This document shows, piece by piece, positions 14,930 through 25,678 of a DNA stretch of 64,000 nucleotides. The notes beneath the pieces are model-generated. The model did no database searches, was not told the DNA's origin, and saw only the letters and a program-made list of their open reading frames with translations. The DNA is from Mesostigma viride (Eukaryota; Streptophyta; Mesostigmatophyceae; Mesostigmatales; Mesostigmataceae): assembly GCA_009746045.1 (NCBI GenBank), contig RPFO01001598.1, positions 1,203,227 through 1,267,226 on the forward strand, written 5' to 3'. The translations under genes were made by a program, and so were the position numbers. Position 1 is the stretch's first letter. Every line of letters starts with the position of its first letter.

Positions 14930-17388
14930 TCTCCCCCTCTCTCTCCCCTCTCTCTCTCCTCTCTCTCCCCTCTCTCCCCCTCGCTCCCCCTCGCTCCCCC
15001 TCGCTCCCCTCGCCCCCCTCGCCCCCCTCGCTCCCCCTCTCCCCCTCGCCCCCCTCGCCCCCCGCGCCCCCTCGCTCCCCCTCGCGCCCCTCGCTCCCCC
15101 TCGCTCCCCCTCGCTCCCCCTCGCTCCCCTCGCTCCCCTCGCTCCCCCTCGCTCCCCCTCGCTCCCCTCGCTCCCCTCGCTCCCCCTCGCTCCCCTCGCT
15201 CCCCTCGCTCCCCTCGCCCCCCTCTCTCTCCCCTCTCTCTCCCTCTCTCCTCTCTCTCCCCTCTCTCCCCCTCTCTCCCCCTCGCTCCCCCTCGCTCCCC
15301 CTCGCTCCCCCTCGCTCCCCCTCGCTCCCCTCGCTCCCCCTCGCTCCCCTCGCTCCCCTCGCTCCCCCTCGCCCCCCTCTCTCTCCCCTCTCTCCCCTCT
15401 CTCCCCTCTCTCTCCCCCTCTCTCCCCCTCGCTCCCCCTCGCTCCCCCTCGCTCCCCCTCGCTCCCCCTCGCCCCCCTCGCTCCCCTCGCTCCCCCTCGC
15501 TCCCCTCGCTCCCCTCGCTCCCCTCGCTCCCCCTCGCTCCCCCTCGCTCCCCCTCGCTCCCCCTCGCTCCCCTCGCTCCCCTCGCTCCCCCTCGCTCCCC
15601 TCGCCCCTCTCTCTCCCCTCTCTCTCCCCTCTCTCTCTCCTCTCTCTCCCCTCTCTCCCTCTCTCCCCTCGCTCCCCCTCGCTCCCCTCGCTCCCCTCGC
15701 CCCCTCGCTCCCCTCCTCCCTCGCTCCCCCTCGCGCCCTCGCTCCCCCTCGCTCCCTCGCTCCCCTCGCTCCCCCTCGCTCCCTCGCTCCCCCTCGCTCC
15801 CCCTCGCTCCCCCTCGCTCCCCTCGCTCCCCTCGCTCCCCTCGCTCCCCCTCGCTCCCCCTCGCTCCCCTCGCTCCCCCTCGCTCCCCTCGCTCCCCCTC
15901 GCTCCCCTCGCTCCCCTCGCTCCCCCTCGCTCCCCTCGCCCCTCTCTCTCCCCTCTCTCTCCCCTCTCTCTCTCCTCTCTCCCTCTCTCCCCCTCTCTCC
16001 CCCTCGCTCCCCTCGCTCCCCTCGCTCCCCTCGCTCCCCCTCGCTCCCCTCGCTCCCCTCGCTCCCCCTCGCGCCCCCTCGCCCCCCTCCCCCCCTCGCT
16101 CCCCTCGCTCCCCCTCGCCCACCCTCGCTCCCCTCGCTCCCCTCGCTCCCCCTCGCTCCCCTCGCTCCCCCTCGCTCCCCCTCGCTCCCCCTCGCTCCCC
16201 TCGCTCCCCCTCGCTCCCCCTCGCTCCCCCTCGCTCCCCCTCGCTCCCCTCGCTCCCCCTCGCCCCCTCTCTCTCCCCTCTCTCTCCCCTCTCTCTCCCT
16301 CTCTCCCCTCGCTCCCCCTCGCTCCCCCTCGCCCCTCTCTCTCCCCTCTCTCTCCCCTCTCTCTCCTCTCGCTCCCCCTCGCTCCCCCTCGCCCCCTCTC
16401 TCTCCCCCTCTCTCCCCTCTCTCTCCCTCTCTCTCCCCCTCTCTCCCTCTCTCCCCCTCGCTCCCCCTCGCTCCCCCTCGCTCCCCTCGCCCCTCGCTCC
16501 CCCTCGCTCCCCCTCGCTCCCCCTCGCTCCCCCTCGCTCCCCTCGCTCCCCCTCGCTCCCCCTCGCTCCCCCTCGCTCCCCTCGCTCCCCCTCGCTCCCC
16601 CTCGCTCCCCCTCGCTCCCCCTCGCTCCCCCTCGCTCCCCCTCGCTCCCCCTCGCTCCCCTCGCTCCCCTCGCTCCCCCTCGCTCCCCTCGCCCCCCTCT
16701 CTCTCCCCTCTCTCTCCCCTCTCTCTCCCCTCTCTCTCCCTCTCTCTCCCCTCTCTCCCCTCTCTCCCCTCGCTCCCCCTCGCTCCCCCTCGCTCCCCCT
16801 CGCTCCCCCTCGCTCCCCTCGCTCCCCCTCGCTCCCCCTCGCGCCCCCTCGCCCCCCTCCCCCTCGCTCCCCCTCGCCCCCCTCGCCCCCCTCGCCCCCT
16901 CGCCCCCCTCGCCCCCCTCGCCCACCCTCGCCCCCTCGCCCACCCTCGCCCACCCTCGCCCCCCTCGCCCCCCTCGCCCCCCTCGCCCACCCTCGCCCCC
17001 CCTCGCCCCCCTCGCCCACCCTCGCCCCCCTCGCCCCCCTCGCCCCCCTCGCCCCCCTCGCCCACCCTCGCCCCCCTCGCCCACCCTCGCCCCCCTCGCC
17101 CCCTCCCCCTCGCCCCCTCGCCCCCCTCGCCCCCCTCGCCCCCCTCGCCCCCCTCGCCCCCCTCGCCCCCTCGCTCCCCCTCGCTCCCCCTCGCTCCCCT
17201 CCCCCCCTCGCCCCCCTCGCCCCCCTCGCCCCCCTCGCCCCCCTCGCTCCCTCGCTCCCCCTCGCCCCCTCGCCCCCGCTCCCCCTCGCTCCCCCTCGCT
17301 CCCCCTCGCTGCCCCTCGCTCCCCCTCGCTCCCCTCTCTCCCCCTCTCTCTCCCTCTCTCTCCCTCTCTCTCCCCCTTCCCACCCCCC
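14930..17388 (+). repeat. 2.4-kb pyrimidine-rich CTCGCTCCC / CTCTCTCCC satellite
   Basis: The plus strand is almost entirely C and T, with G appearing mainly in CTCG or CGC steps. Units of 8-10 bp (CCCTCGCTCC, CCCTCGCCCC, CCCTCTCTCT) alternate in blocks. Several frames stay open on both strands over more than 800 codons. This follows from the lack of A in the repeat and is not evidence of coding. Confidence 0.95.
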
Positions 17389-17434
17389 GCTCTCTTGTTC
17401 CTCCCGCACCCCTCCTCTCTCTTTCCCTTTCCCT

Positions 17435-18640
17435 TGGCTGTTGAGAAGGACTGGGGTGAAAACTCCATACCGTTGGTGGCTGCCTTCAAGCAGGAAGTTT
17501 CAAGGATCAACAAGTTTTTGTGAGCTGTCTGATATGGTCACTGCTGCGACAAAGGTGAGTTGTCTCGTTTTTCATGCAATTTTTTTGTTGTTGCTAGGTA
17601 AGCCGGCCATTTTGTACTCCCCTGTTTTTGCTCTCACGATTTATCCTTGTTGTGGTTTGTATGGTCCCGTAAAGTGGCATGCATTATCACTATCCACATT
17701 AGTGCTGGAAACCATCCGCAGTGTTTTTGCTGCCGCCACCTCTGCTATTACCAACGTTAAAGCATTCTTGCTTTCTAAGCACTCTTTTTCCATCAACTGC
17801 AGTGACAAACACAAGGGTAGACATAGGCAACGACAAATTCCTTGCATGCGTGCCTTGCTCTTCACCGGCTGGCTCGTTTGCTGGTTGTCTAACAGTTTCT
17901 ACGGATAAACTGCACATGCAATTGTAAGGTCTGCCTTGCTACCATGCTAGTGGGTAGCAGGGTGATCGTGCTTGTTCCTTGTCAAGGGAGGGATGCATGT
18001 GGAGTAGGTGGGTGGGTGTGCTTGTTCCTTGCCAAGGGAGGGATGCACAAAGGTTAGGTAGGTGCACGTGCTTGTTTCTTGTCAAGGGAGGGATGCACGA
18101 AGGGTAGGTGGGGGCACATGGTTGTGCCTCGTCAAGGGCGGGATGGACGAAGGGTAGGTGGGGGCATGTGGTTGGTCCTCGTCAAGGGAGGGAGGCACGA
18201 AGGCTAGGTGGGTGCATGTGCTTGGTCCTTGTCTTTTCACCGCCCAAGCGATGGCGATGTAGCATGCATTATACATTGATTCGTGCATTAAAAATCACTT
18301 TCCTTACAAGCGGCCTTTGCCGGCTCCATCTGCCGTTGCCATTTCTCCGTATTGCTTTGTCCGGACACGGTTTTTGTGTCGCAGGTCTTCCCCCGTAAAG
18401 GCACAAGCTGCCTGCGCGCGGAATTCTGTGGAGACACCTCGGTTTCCAACACGACGGCCTCCCGTACATATCGAGCTCTGGATGTACAACATCTTCCCCC
18501 GGCGCACTTGCTCCCGGATGGAGCTTCTGTGCGGTGCCGACATCCCCGGATCTGTCCTAAGCACCGCATGGAAACAGTATTTCAAGCCACGAAGAGAAGC
18601 CACGAATTTGATGTTGACTTGATATGCTTCTTTCTGTGAA
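17435..18640 (+). other. Possible multi-exon gene inside the CACTA-like element
   Basis: At 17435-17520 the frame reads AVEKDWGENSIPL, then VAAFKQEVSRINKF, before a GTGAGC, with a further ACAAAG-GTGAGT at 17555. Near 18390 a CGCAG acceptor-like site opens a frame (VFPRKGTSCLRAEFCGDTS) that ends at 18639. It is followed by two TGTAA signals (18665-18669, 18677-18681). This looks like the 3' end of a transcription unit, either of the transposon or a captured host gene. I do not recognise the protein. The first peptide loosely recalls dynein heavy-chain C-terminal helices, which is weak. Confidence 0.35.
17950..18235 (+). repeat. ~59-bp minisatellite, about five copies
   Basis: Tandem units share GTCAAGGGAGGGATGCACGA, then AGGTAGGTGGG and GTGCTTGTTCCTT, within the putative gene region of the CACTA-like element. 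Confidence 0.85.
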
Positions 18641-18929
18641 GGCGTTGGATTTTTGTGCATGACATGTAATCCTGCATGTAATAATGAAATGTTTTATGAA
18701 AATGAATCTCGTCTTGCATGAGCCTTGCTGCAAATCCCATTCATTTTTTTTTTCCCCCGGGTAAATGGGTGTTAGGGGTTAGGTTGACCGAAATGCTAAG
18801 TGAAACTCTAAGTGACATCCTGGTGACTGCAATTCAGAACGACATAACGACATGATTGTAGTACCGGTAGTGTACGCGAGAAGCATACGACGTCGTAACC
18901 TACGGGACGAATACCGGGATCGTACAGTA

Positions 18930-19272
18930 AACGGACCCCATAACCTGACCGGTAACCTGAACGTTTACCGGGCGGTAACCTGAACCAGCCCGGTAACAAG
19001 GCCTTGTTACCGGGCAATAACGTGAACGTGGCCTCGTTCCGGTTACCGGGCGGTAACCTGAACCGGCCCGATAACAAGGCCTTGTTACCGGGCTTGTTCT
19101 GGTTATTGCCCGGTAACCCGAACGTGGCCACGTTCACGTTACCGGGCACGTTCCGGTAACTGCGGCCGTAACCGGAACGGACCCTGTTACCGGCCGGTAA
19201 CATGGGTCCGTGCATGTTACCGGCCCCGTTACCGGGTTCGTTCGTGTTACCGGGCGTGTTACCGCCCGGTCA
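18930..19272 (-). repeat. Right subterminal GGTAAC/GTTACC array of the CACTA-like element
   Basis: Repeats of CCGGTAACCTGAACC and TTACCGGGC in both orientations. The last ~85 bp mirror the left end closely; the inner part differs. Confidence 0.85.
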
Positions 19273-19289
19273 TATGCTTTTCTAGTGAT

Positions 19290-19697
19290 GTCATCGTCAA
19301 GCACTTCGACCAGCCGGCAGGTGAGACCTCCACGAGTCTCCTTGAGGCAGTTAAGCGCGCCATTCTTGCCCCCATGTTACTCACTGGTGAGCTGGACATG
19401 TGGGCTGTCCGCCTCCCCCGCGCGCGGGGGAAGGCTGGCCCGGCACCCGTGCTCCTCACCTTTAAGTACATGACGGACAAGCTGGCGTTCCTTAAATGCC
19501 GCAAGAAGCTCGCGGAGACTCGCTTCACGCTGGACGACGACTTGACCCTGGCCCAGCAACAGCGGCGACGCGAGCTATGGCCGACCTTAGACCTTCAGCT
19601 CCGGCAGCGTGCAGGGGGGAAGCCGGTATACTGGAGGGGGGCGGTCATCCACGTTGACCACAAGCCCTGGCAGGCCCCTCCTGCCACCCCAGACTAG
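19290..19697 (+). pseudogene. ORF1 3' half of L1-like retroelement, family A (continues from 11886)
   Basis: In phase with the 5' half, this encodes VIVKHFDQPAGETSTSLLEA and then the ORF1p RRM/C-terminal signature (PVLLTFKYMTDKLAFLKCRK, FTLDDDLTLAQQQRRREL, PVYWRGAVIHVDHKPW). It stops at TAG 19695-19697. The joined frame is 285 codons with a single TGA, close to normal L1 ORF1 size. L1 ORF1p is an RNA-binding chaperone of the retrotransposition particle. A second copy at 59255-59636 is about 90 percent similar by eye. Confidence 0.8.
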
Positions 19698-20195
19698 GGA
19701 ATATACCAGTAGTGTAGATTAGATAGGCTTAGCCTTTGCAAGTGGCCCACGCGCATGTGCGCCCATCATGATGATAATGGCCCCCATGGATGTTGCTTTC
19801 AGTATTTAGCCGCGCCCAGCCTACAATGGGACCTCCCATGGATGATGCATTAAGAATTTAGCTGGATGCGATATGCCTATGCAGGGAGTTACTCTCTGCT
19901 GAGATGCCATGTGTACACCAGCTATAGCCTAGCCACATACCCTCCACCCCATATGTCATGCAGGCCTTCTAGGCCCTCTCCTCAAGCCCCCCCTGGGTGC
20001 CTGTGCTTGATAAGGAGGCATGAACCATCATGGCGGTGCAGGTGCACCTTGTGCACCCAGAGCAGGTGACAGTTGTACATCCTCCACCTGCAGGTTGTAG
20101 CCCTGATTGTATTACAAACCCATAGATGCCCCTTTCTCAGGGCTATGCGTTACATATGCTCCCAACGGAGCTATGATTTTAATTAATTAATTAAT
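19698..20195 (+). mobile_element. 3' UTR, hairpin and tail of family A retroelement
   Basis: About 460 bp of UTR follows directly on the ORF1 stop. It contains repeated GGCCCCCATGGATG-type blocks. A hairpin GCTCCCAACGGAGC (20158-20171) and a TTAATTAATTAA tail end it. No ORF2 intervenes. The layout is the same at 59637-60081. Confidence 0.75.
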
Positions 20196-20935
20196 GATGT
20201 TGAACGCTTGCATCGTTTGTTGGTCAAAGACTATGACCGAGACGTTATATGCTCCGTCAAGTCCGGTGTTTTTTGCAACGTCACCCACATCTGTTCGGTG
20301 CTGCCCCTTGGCACAAGCTCTACAAACAGGTCGTGGACCGGCTGGATCGCGTAGTATCTCGGCACATCTGAACCCTGTGATGCCAGATCTCCTTTGCGTC
20401 CGTTCCGAGCTTGGCACTGGATTCGTACGTTGTCCACATCGTCGCGTCGCTGCAGCAACACGATGTTTTCTGGCATACGCGGGCTTTTGGTTCCCGCCGC
20501 ACATTTGAAAGTGCTGTCCTCCGGCTTTTTGCCTTTGCACCGTGTGCAGTTCTTGGATGTTTGGAATCATGGCATGGCTAACGTGATGACTGACTAGCTA
20601 GACCTTTTCAGTGGTTTTCCATTTGCGGGTATTTCCTCGTAAATGGTGGGAGAGCGATCGCATCAATGGTGCTCACCACTAGACACTCCCGGCCAGTTAG
20701 GCTCGAAACACACGCCCTGATCAAGCATGCTGTTTCCGGCCCCACCGTCTAGATAGGTCATCTAGTCGCTCTACACTTAAGCCAGCCATAATTTCAATGC
20801 ACAAAGCAACACATTTCCATCACCATTCATCTTCATCATCCTGAACGACTTGAACACGCGGACAAGATAAAGGCAGGCTCGAGCTACCATGGTCCGGATT
20901 CTCCCGATTTCTAGCCTGCGCTGGTTGTCTCATTT
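20196..20935 (+). mobile_element. Family R retroelement, longer 5'-truncated copy
   Basis: From about 20395 to 20933 this matches 58625-59205 closely (blocks AACACGATGTTTTC, CGCCGCACATTTGAAAG, TTGCCTTTGCACCGTGTGCA, CCTTTTCAGTGGTTTTCCAT). It ends with the family R 3' unit. Frames are open in patches but are not conserved well enough to name a protein. Confidence 0.65.
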
Positions 20936-21092
20936 ATGATGACGCGTGTGGGGGTTAGGCTGCATGCTGGCCCCCGATAGCCCAGGAGAATATAAAGGCT
21001 TCTCCCGGAGCCTGAGGGGTTTTGGGGGCATACCCAGGGTTCATCCACAAACCCAACATAACCTACTTATATATGTTTACAAGCAAAAGTAT

Positions 21093-21148
21093 CAAGGAGA
21101 CAACCAGCACAGGCCAGAAATCGGGAGAATCCGGACCATGGTAGCTCG
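21093..21148 (-). mobile_element. 56-bp truncated family R insertion with 15-bp target duplication
   Basis: The reverse complement is the terminal 56 bp of the family R unit (GAGCTACCATGGTCCGG to TTGTCTCCTTG). It is flanked by perfect 15-bp direct repeats TACAAGCAAAAGTAT (21078-21092 and 21149-21163). Truncation at the far end with an intact terminal end is what target-primed retrotransposition produces. Confidence 0.85.
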
Positions 21149-21304
21149 TACAAGCAAAAGTATGAATGCTTCGTTAACAGTAGGTATTTATAGAAATCGC
21201 CCTGGACTCTCTCAAACGCACAGAAGGACGAAGGTGCTGGCAAAGTTGCTATAATACCCCCGCCCCCCAAATCCAGGAGCATAGTTCACAGCCTGGTATA
21301 TAAT

Positions 21305-21309
21305 TTACA
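21305..21309 (-). promoter_or_regulatory. Candidate poly(A) signal (TGTAA on the minus strand) of the RER5-type gene
   Basis: TTACA on the plus strand, 75 nt past the stop codon of the minus-strand gene. Motif and distance fit chlorophycean 3' ends. Confidence 0.6.
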
Positions 21310-21383
21310 GTAAAGTGATTAAGGTTTCTGTTGAAACACAGTTGCTGTACAAAGTGAGATTTTCAGAAAACTCTCGCCACGGC

Positions 21384-24300
21384 CTATGAGGCAGGGTGCG
21401 AAGGGACGTGCTCCTGGGTAGGCAGCGCGACCGAATCCAACCTGGTGCTACTGCTACCATCTGCCTCCATCTTCACCCCGCTCCGAATCGCCAGCACAAT
21501 TTCCAGATTATCAATCGTCGACAGCTCAGCGCGTGTGCCATCGTCCCCGTGCGCCAGAGGCAAAGCTTCCAGGGACACTGGCATTGTCGAAGCATGGCCG
21601 TTGCTGTCCGCCGCCGCGTGCCCTGCCTCCCCACCCTCCACGCCATGGCTCTGCAGGGGCAATGGCAGCCGTGGCGTCTGCCCTCCCGCCACCTCCCCAC
21701 TACCATGCCCATGCCCATGATCGACTGATGGTCCGTGTGATGGCCCATCATGGTCATGCCCATGTGATGGCGCTTGATGGTGGTCATGTGCGTGATGGTC
21801 GGTCCATCGCGAGAGCGGGTTCTCACGCACCAGCTTGGTGCCCACCCACCGCAGTGTGGACACCAGGAAACCCTTGAAACCCTCGTCCTCCTCCCCACCG
21901 TCCTCGCTTTCCTGCTCCTCCTTGGCCGCCCGCGCCGCAGCTGCCTTGGCGGCGTCCTGCCTCTCCTCTGCCACCTTGTTCACGCGGGCCTCCTGGGCCA
22001 GCAGCTCCGTGACGTCCTTCAGCATTATATCTCCTTCTGAGAGAGAGGCTGAGTCCGCTGGTGCAGTCACCGGCCTCAATTCTGAGTCTCCGGCCTCGGC
22101 TCCATTGTCTCGTGAATCCATTTGTTTCCCTGCGGCCCCTGCCAGGGTGGTCACTCCCATGCCGGCGGCTGCTGCCGTCACGGCGGTTCCAGCAGCCACC
22201 GCGGCACCTCTCGCTCCCTTTCCCTTCTTGGACTTGCGAGAAGTCGGTTTCTTGGGTGCCGGCGGGGGCGCCTTCTGCAGGCCGAGGTAGCGCGAGAAGT
22301 CGATCCACATGGCGGTGCCGACAAACGAGTTGACCGTGCGCGCGGCGAAGGACAGGAAGCCGCCCACCGCAGGTTTGTCGATCAGCCAGTAGTCAGCCAC
22401 CCAGTGCTCGACGCCGCCCGCGATGAGCTGGTAGCGCAGGTTGGCGCTGGTGGATAAATAAAGCGCGTAGAAGAAGGCCGTCTTGAACACAGGGGAGCGC
22501 TGCTTCTTGGGGGGGGCGGCCGCTGGGGGGGGATATGCTGACGGGGGGGAAATGCCATCCACAGCTGACGGGGATGCTGCAGCTGTGTGAGCCGGTGTGA
22601 TGTCCGATCCCGTTCCTTTGGCAGCCCCGGCTGCTACTGCTACTGCTGGTGCTGCTACTGCGATATTCCCATCTGCAGTAGTGGTAGCAGCCGCCGCACC
22701 ATTCATGGCCGCCCCGGCCGCACCCTGGCCACCCTCGGCCTTCCTCTCGAGGCCCCCCTCCTTCCTGTCGGAATCCCCCCCCTTGCTCGCCTCACCGTTG
22801 CCCTTGCTGGCCCGGCCAGCGCGCTCGGTCGCGCGCTCCTTGAGGTCTATAAAGAGGTTCGTGAGCGCGACCGTGCTGGAGGACGCGACGAGGCCGACGC
22901 CAAACAGCTTGGCGCCCGCAAACGCCAGCCCCAGCAGCCGGTCCCCCACCCCCCACCGCTCCCCCGCCATCGGCCGCTGGAACACGTTCTCTGGGAGCTT
23001 CCCAAAGTACTCCCACACACCGGACAACGGTCCGCGGCGGCGGGGAGCGCCCCCCGACGTGAACTCCCGGAAGGACAACGTGGGGGCCGGGAGCCACACC
23101 GTGAAGAAATCGACGACCGTGCCTCGGACCACGTCCGTCGTGACGTACTCGATCTCGTCCCAGAAACGGTCCCCCCGTTTCTGCACCTCCGCCAGCATCG
23201 TCGTGCTGATCGAGATGCTCTCTTCCACCACCAGGCGCAACAGAAAGTTCGGGTCGGCCAGCCAGCGCTCCCTCAGCCCTTGGAACCGTGAGAGCGCCTC
23301 CTCCATGAGCGGCGACTGCGGCTCGTGGAACCGCTCGATCAGCTCCGGGGAGACAACCCCCCGCTCCACCCCCACCGTGATCTCCTTGGGAAGAACCTTA
23401 TTGCTGTCGACCGCGCTCATGGCCTGCGCGACACGGTCCCGGTCGAAACAGTTCTCCGTGCAAGGCACCGCGGCCGCGTACCATAAATAGTCCGCCTCGG
23501 GGGCCTCCCCCGGCTCTAGAAGCGGCTGCCGGCCGGGGTTGAGCAGGATCACCTTTTGGCTGGCGTCGGCCACCGGGTGGACGCGCTTCAGCCAGAGGGG
23601 GACCCCGCGGCCGGCGGTGCCGAATTTCGCGTACGACTCGGCTACGAGGGCGAGCACGGTGCGGCGCGGGTGCTGGCGCAGGGCGGCCGCGATCACGCCC
23701 GCGTTGGTGTAGCCCATGACGGCGCGCGTCTGGAGCGCACGGGTGAAGCAAGAGCAATGGCATGGGTGGAGCAACAGCGGGCGGGGCAGCCAGGGGCGGT
23801 GGGGAGAAAACAACACAGCATCGAGCGTGAGACGTACGAAAACACATGACGGCGCGCGCGTCCGGAGCACACGGGTGCACCAAAACCAGGTGCGGCCGCA
23901 TCGTTGCAACCACGCAAGGAAGTGGACATGTGGGGTGCGGCCGCATCGGTGAGGTGCAGGGCAATAGGAGCATCCAATATGGACAAGAAAGGGGGGGAGC
24001 ATCCAATATGGACATGTGAGGGGGGACCACGCAAAGTGCGGCCAATGATGGAAAGGCCAAGCAGATGGAAAAAGCCAAGATGGACAAGCCAGCAGGGACA
24101 AAAGGTGGCGAACAAACTCTAACTACATCAGCTGACAGCAAATGGGCAGCATTCGGCCATCCAAAATGGACCGTTTTGCGTGGGAAGTATGGGTAGTTTA
24201 ACACAGGAGCTTGAAGACGGCATGGACAACGGGACACTAAAGCTCGAAGCGCCTTTCTTTACAACTTATATGGTCGTCAGATCAGAAAGCTACAAACGTG

Positions 24301-25644
24301 AAAACGCTAGCGGCCCAAATCCGAGAGTCCGCGGAACACGTAAAGTAAGAGAGCCCAGAAGCTACCAGCAAGGAATCGAACATAGGACCTTTGTCATGAT
24401 TTCGCGGCTGTGTGAGTCTCCTGATCCGAAGGCATCTCACTTAACGTTTCGAAACAGCCCAACTGCGAAAAACCTCTTTACCGGAGAGGGGTGCCAATAT
24501 GTCCGATATTGCTGAATCTATCGAAGATGACTCACCACTAGACCTAAGTGCGCAGGAGTACTACGCACGGACCTACGCGATATTCTAGTATCGCCGAAGT
24601 AGGCCGTTGACCACTGCTGGAATCTGGTTGTAGTGTGACGTACAAACCTAGAGGACGTAGCCGAAACTAACTAATATCCTACATGGTCATACGAATGATG
24701 TGCTGTGGAGCTAAGGAAGCTTTGGAGTGCTAATCACCGGTAACGGAGCAGAGGGTTATTGGCTACACGGATGGCCTCACCCTTGCGAGGGTACCACGTG
24801 CGCAACGACCACACGGGTCGCCAGGGTCTTACCTGCGTGTACCATGCACTGGCCACTACATCTACGCTATGTCGTATGCTATATAGTACCCGGGCATACA
24901 GCACTGTGGGCACTATGTATGATACTACTAAGTGCCTGTACTAGGTAATACCTGCATCTGCACCGCATACAGCACTGTGGGCACAATGTATGATACTACT
25001 AAGTGCCTGTACTAGGTAATACCTGCATCTGCACCGCAGGTACAGCATGCAGTGCGCGCAGCTGCGAGGGCATCACTTCCATCCGCCACTGACGCGCATC
25101 CATCAACCGGGCGTACAGCACTGAAGACCGCAAAGCATGCACTAGCACAAGGTAGCTGCATGCACTAGAAGCATGCAATAGTACCAGGTTTCTGCTCGTA
25201 CAGCGAGTTGGTGGCCAGGATTTTACCTGCCCGCACAACATGCTGGTCGCTAAAGAGGTATTACAGCTATATATATTACTAATATGTATTACTGTGAAAT
25301 ATTTATTGAGAATGTTAAAATTAAAATATTCCCAAGGCAACCAACCAACGCAATAGAAAAGAAACTGGCGGAAAAACTAGCGATGTAGAATACTTACTGA
25401 TATATACTATTTTTTGTAGTTTATAAATACACGAACATATTGATTACCTGGGCATACAGCACGCTGGTAGAGGCTGCAGCATTATAGCCTCCCCCCCCCC
25501 TATTCCTGCCGTTACGGCGACCAATATCAGCACCGTACGCGCCTCCCTTTGGTGGCGCGTACTTCTGGCGGTCCCTCTCGTCCAGGCTCTCGATGCCGTT
25601 GCCCACGACCGACCGCAGCACCTGGGAGCAAGGAGGAATGCATG

Positions 25645-25678
<34 letters not shown>

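Larger units (their letters stand above)
11887..19287. mobile_element. CACTA-like DNA transposon (7401 bp) inserted in a retroelement ORF1
   Basis: The left terminus CACTAGAAAAGGAGATGACC and the inverted right terminus CACTAGAAAAGCATATGACC agree over about 60 bp with few mismatches. Both run into CCGGTAAC-rich subterminal arrays (11905-12368 and 18930-19272). CACTA-type ends plus subterminal motif arrays define the EnSpm/CACTA superfamily. A 2-bp AT duplication (11885-11886, 19288-19289) flanks the element. Removing it joins SHN to VIVKHF in phase. No TnpD/DDE transposase motif was recognised. The interior holds a retroelement 3' unit (12372-12545), a 2.4-kb pyrimidine satellite, and a gene-like stretch at 17435-18640 with poly(A) signals, so this may be a non-autonomous or gene-capturing derivative. 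Confidence 0.85.

Noticed and set aside
14857-17523. Frames of more than 800 codons on both strands (Ser/Leu/Pro-rich or Arg/Glu/Gly-rich)
   Set aside because: They are translations of the CTCGCTCCC satellite, open in several frames on both strands because the repeat has almost no A on one strand. No start context or other coding signal was seen.
20187-20597. Protein-coding genes in the 100-127-codon frames here
   Set aside because: The region matches 58620-58840 as a repeat, but frames are not conserved between copies; treated as retroelement sequence.
23730-24101. Upstream extension of the last RER5-type exon to a Met at 24101
   Set aside because: The extra sequence (Cys/Trp/Pro-rich) has no family similarity and contains a duplicated acceptor region; it is intron.
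25023-25088. Extra 66-bp in-phase exon in the RER5-type gene
   Set aside because: Splice sites and phase are acceptable, but joining exon 4 (SVLYAQ) directly to TRAVMGYTNAG fits the family alignment better, and the segment overlaps intronic tandem duplications.
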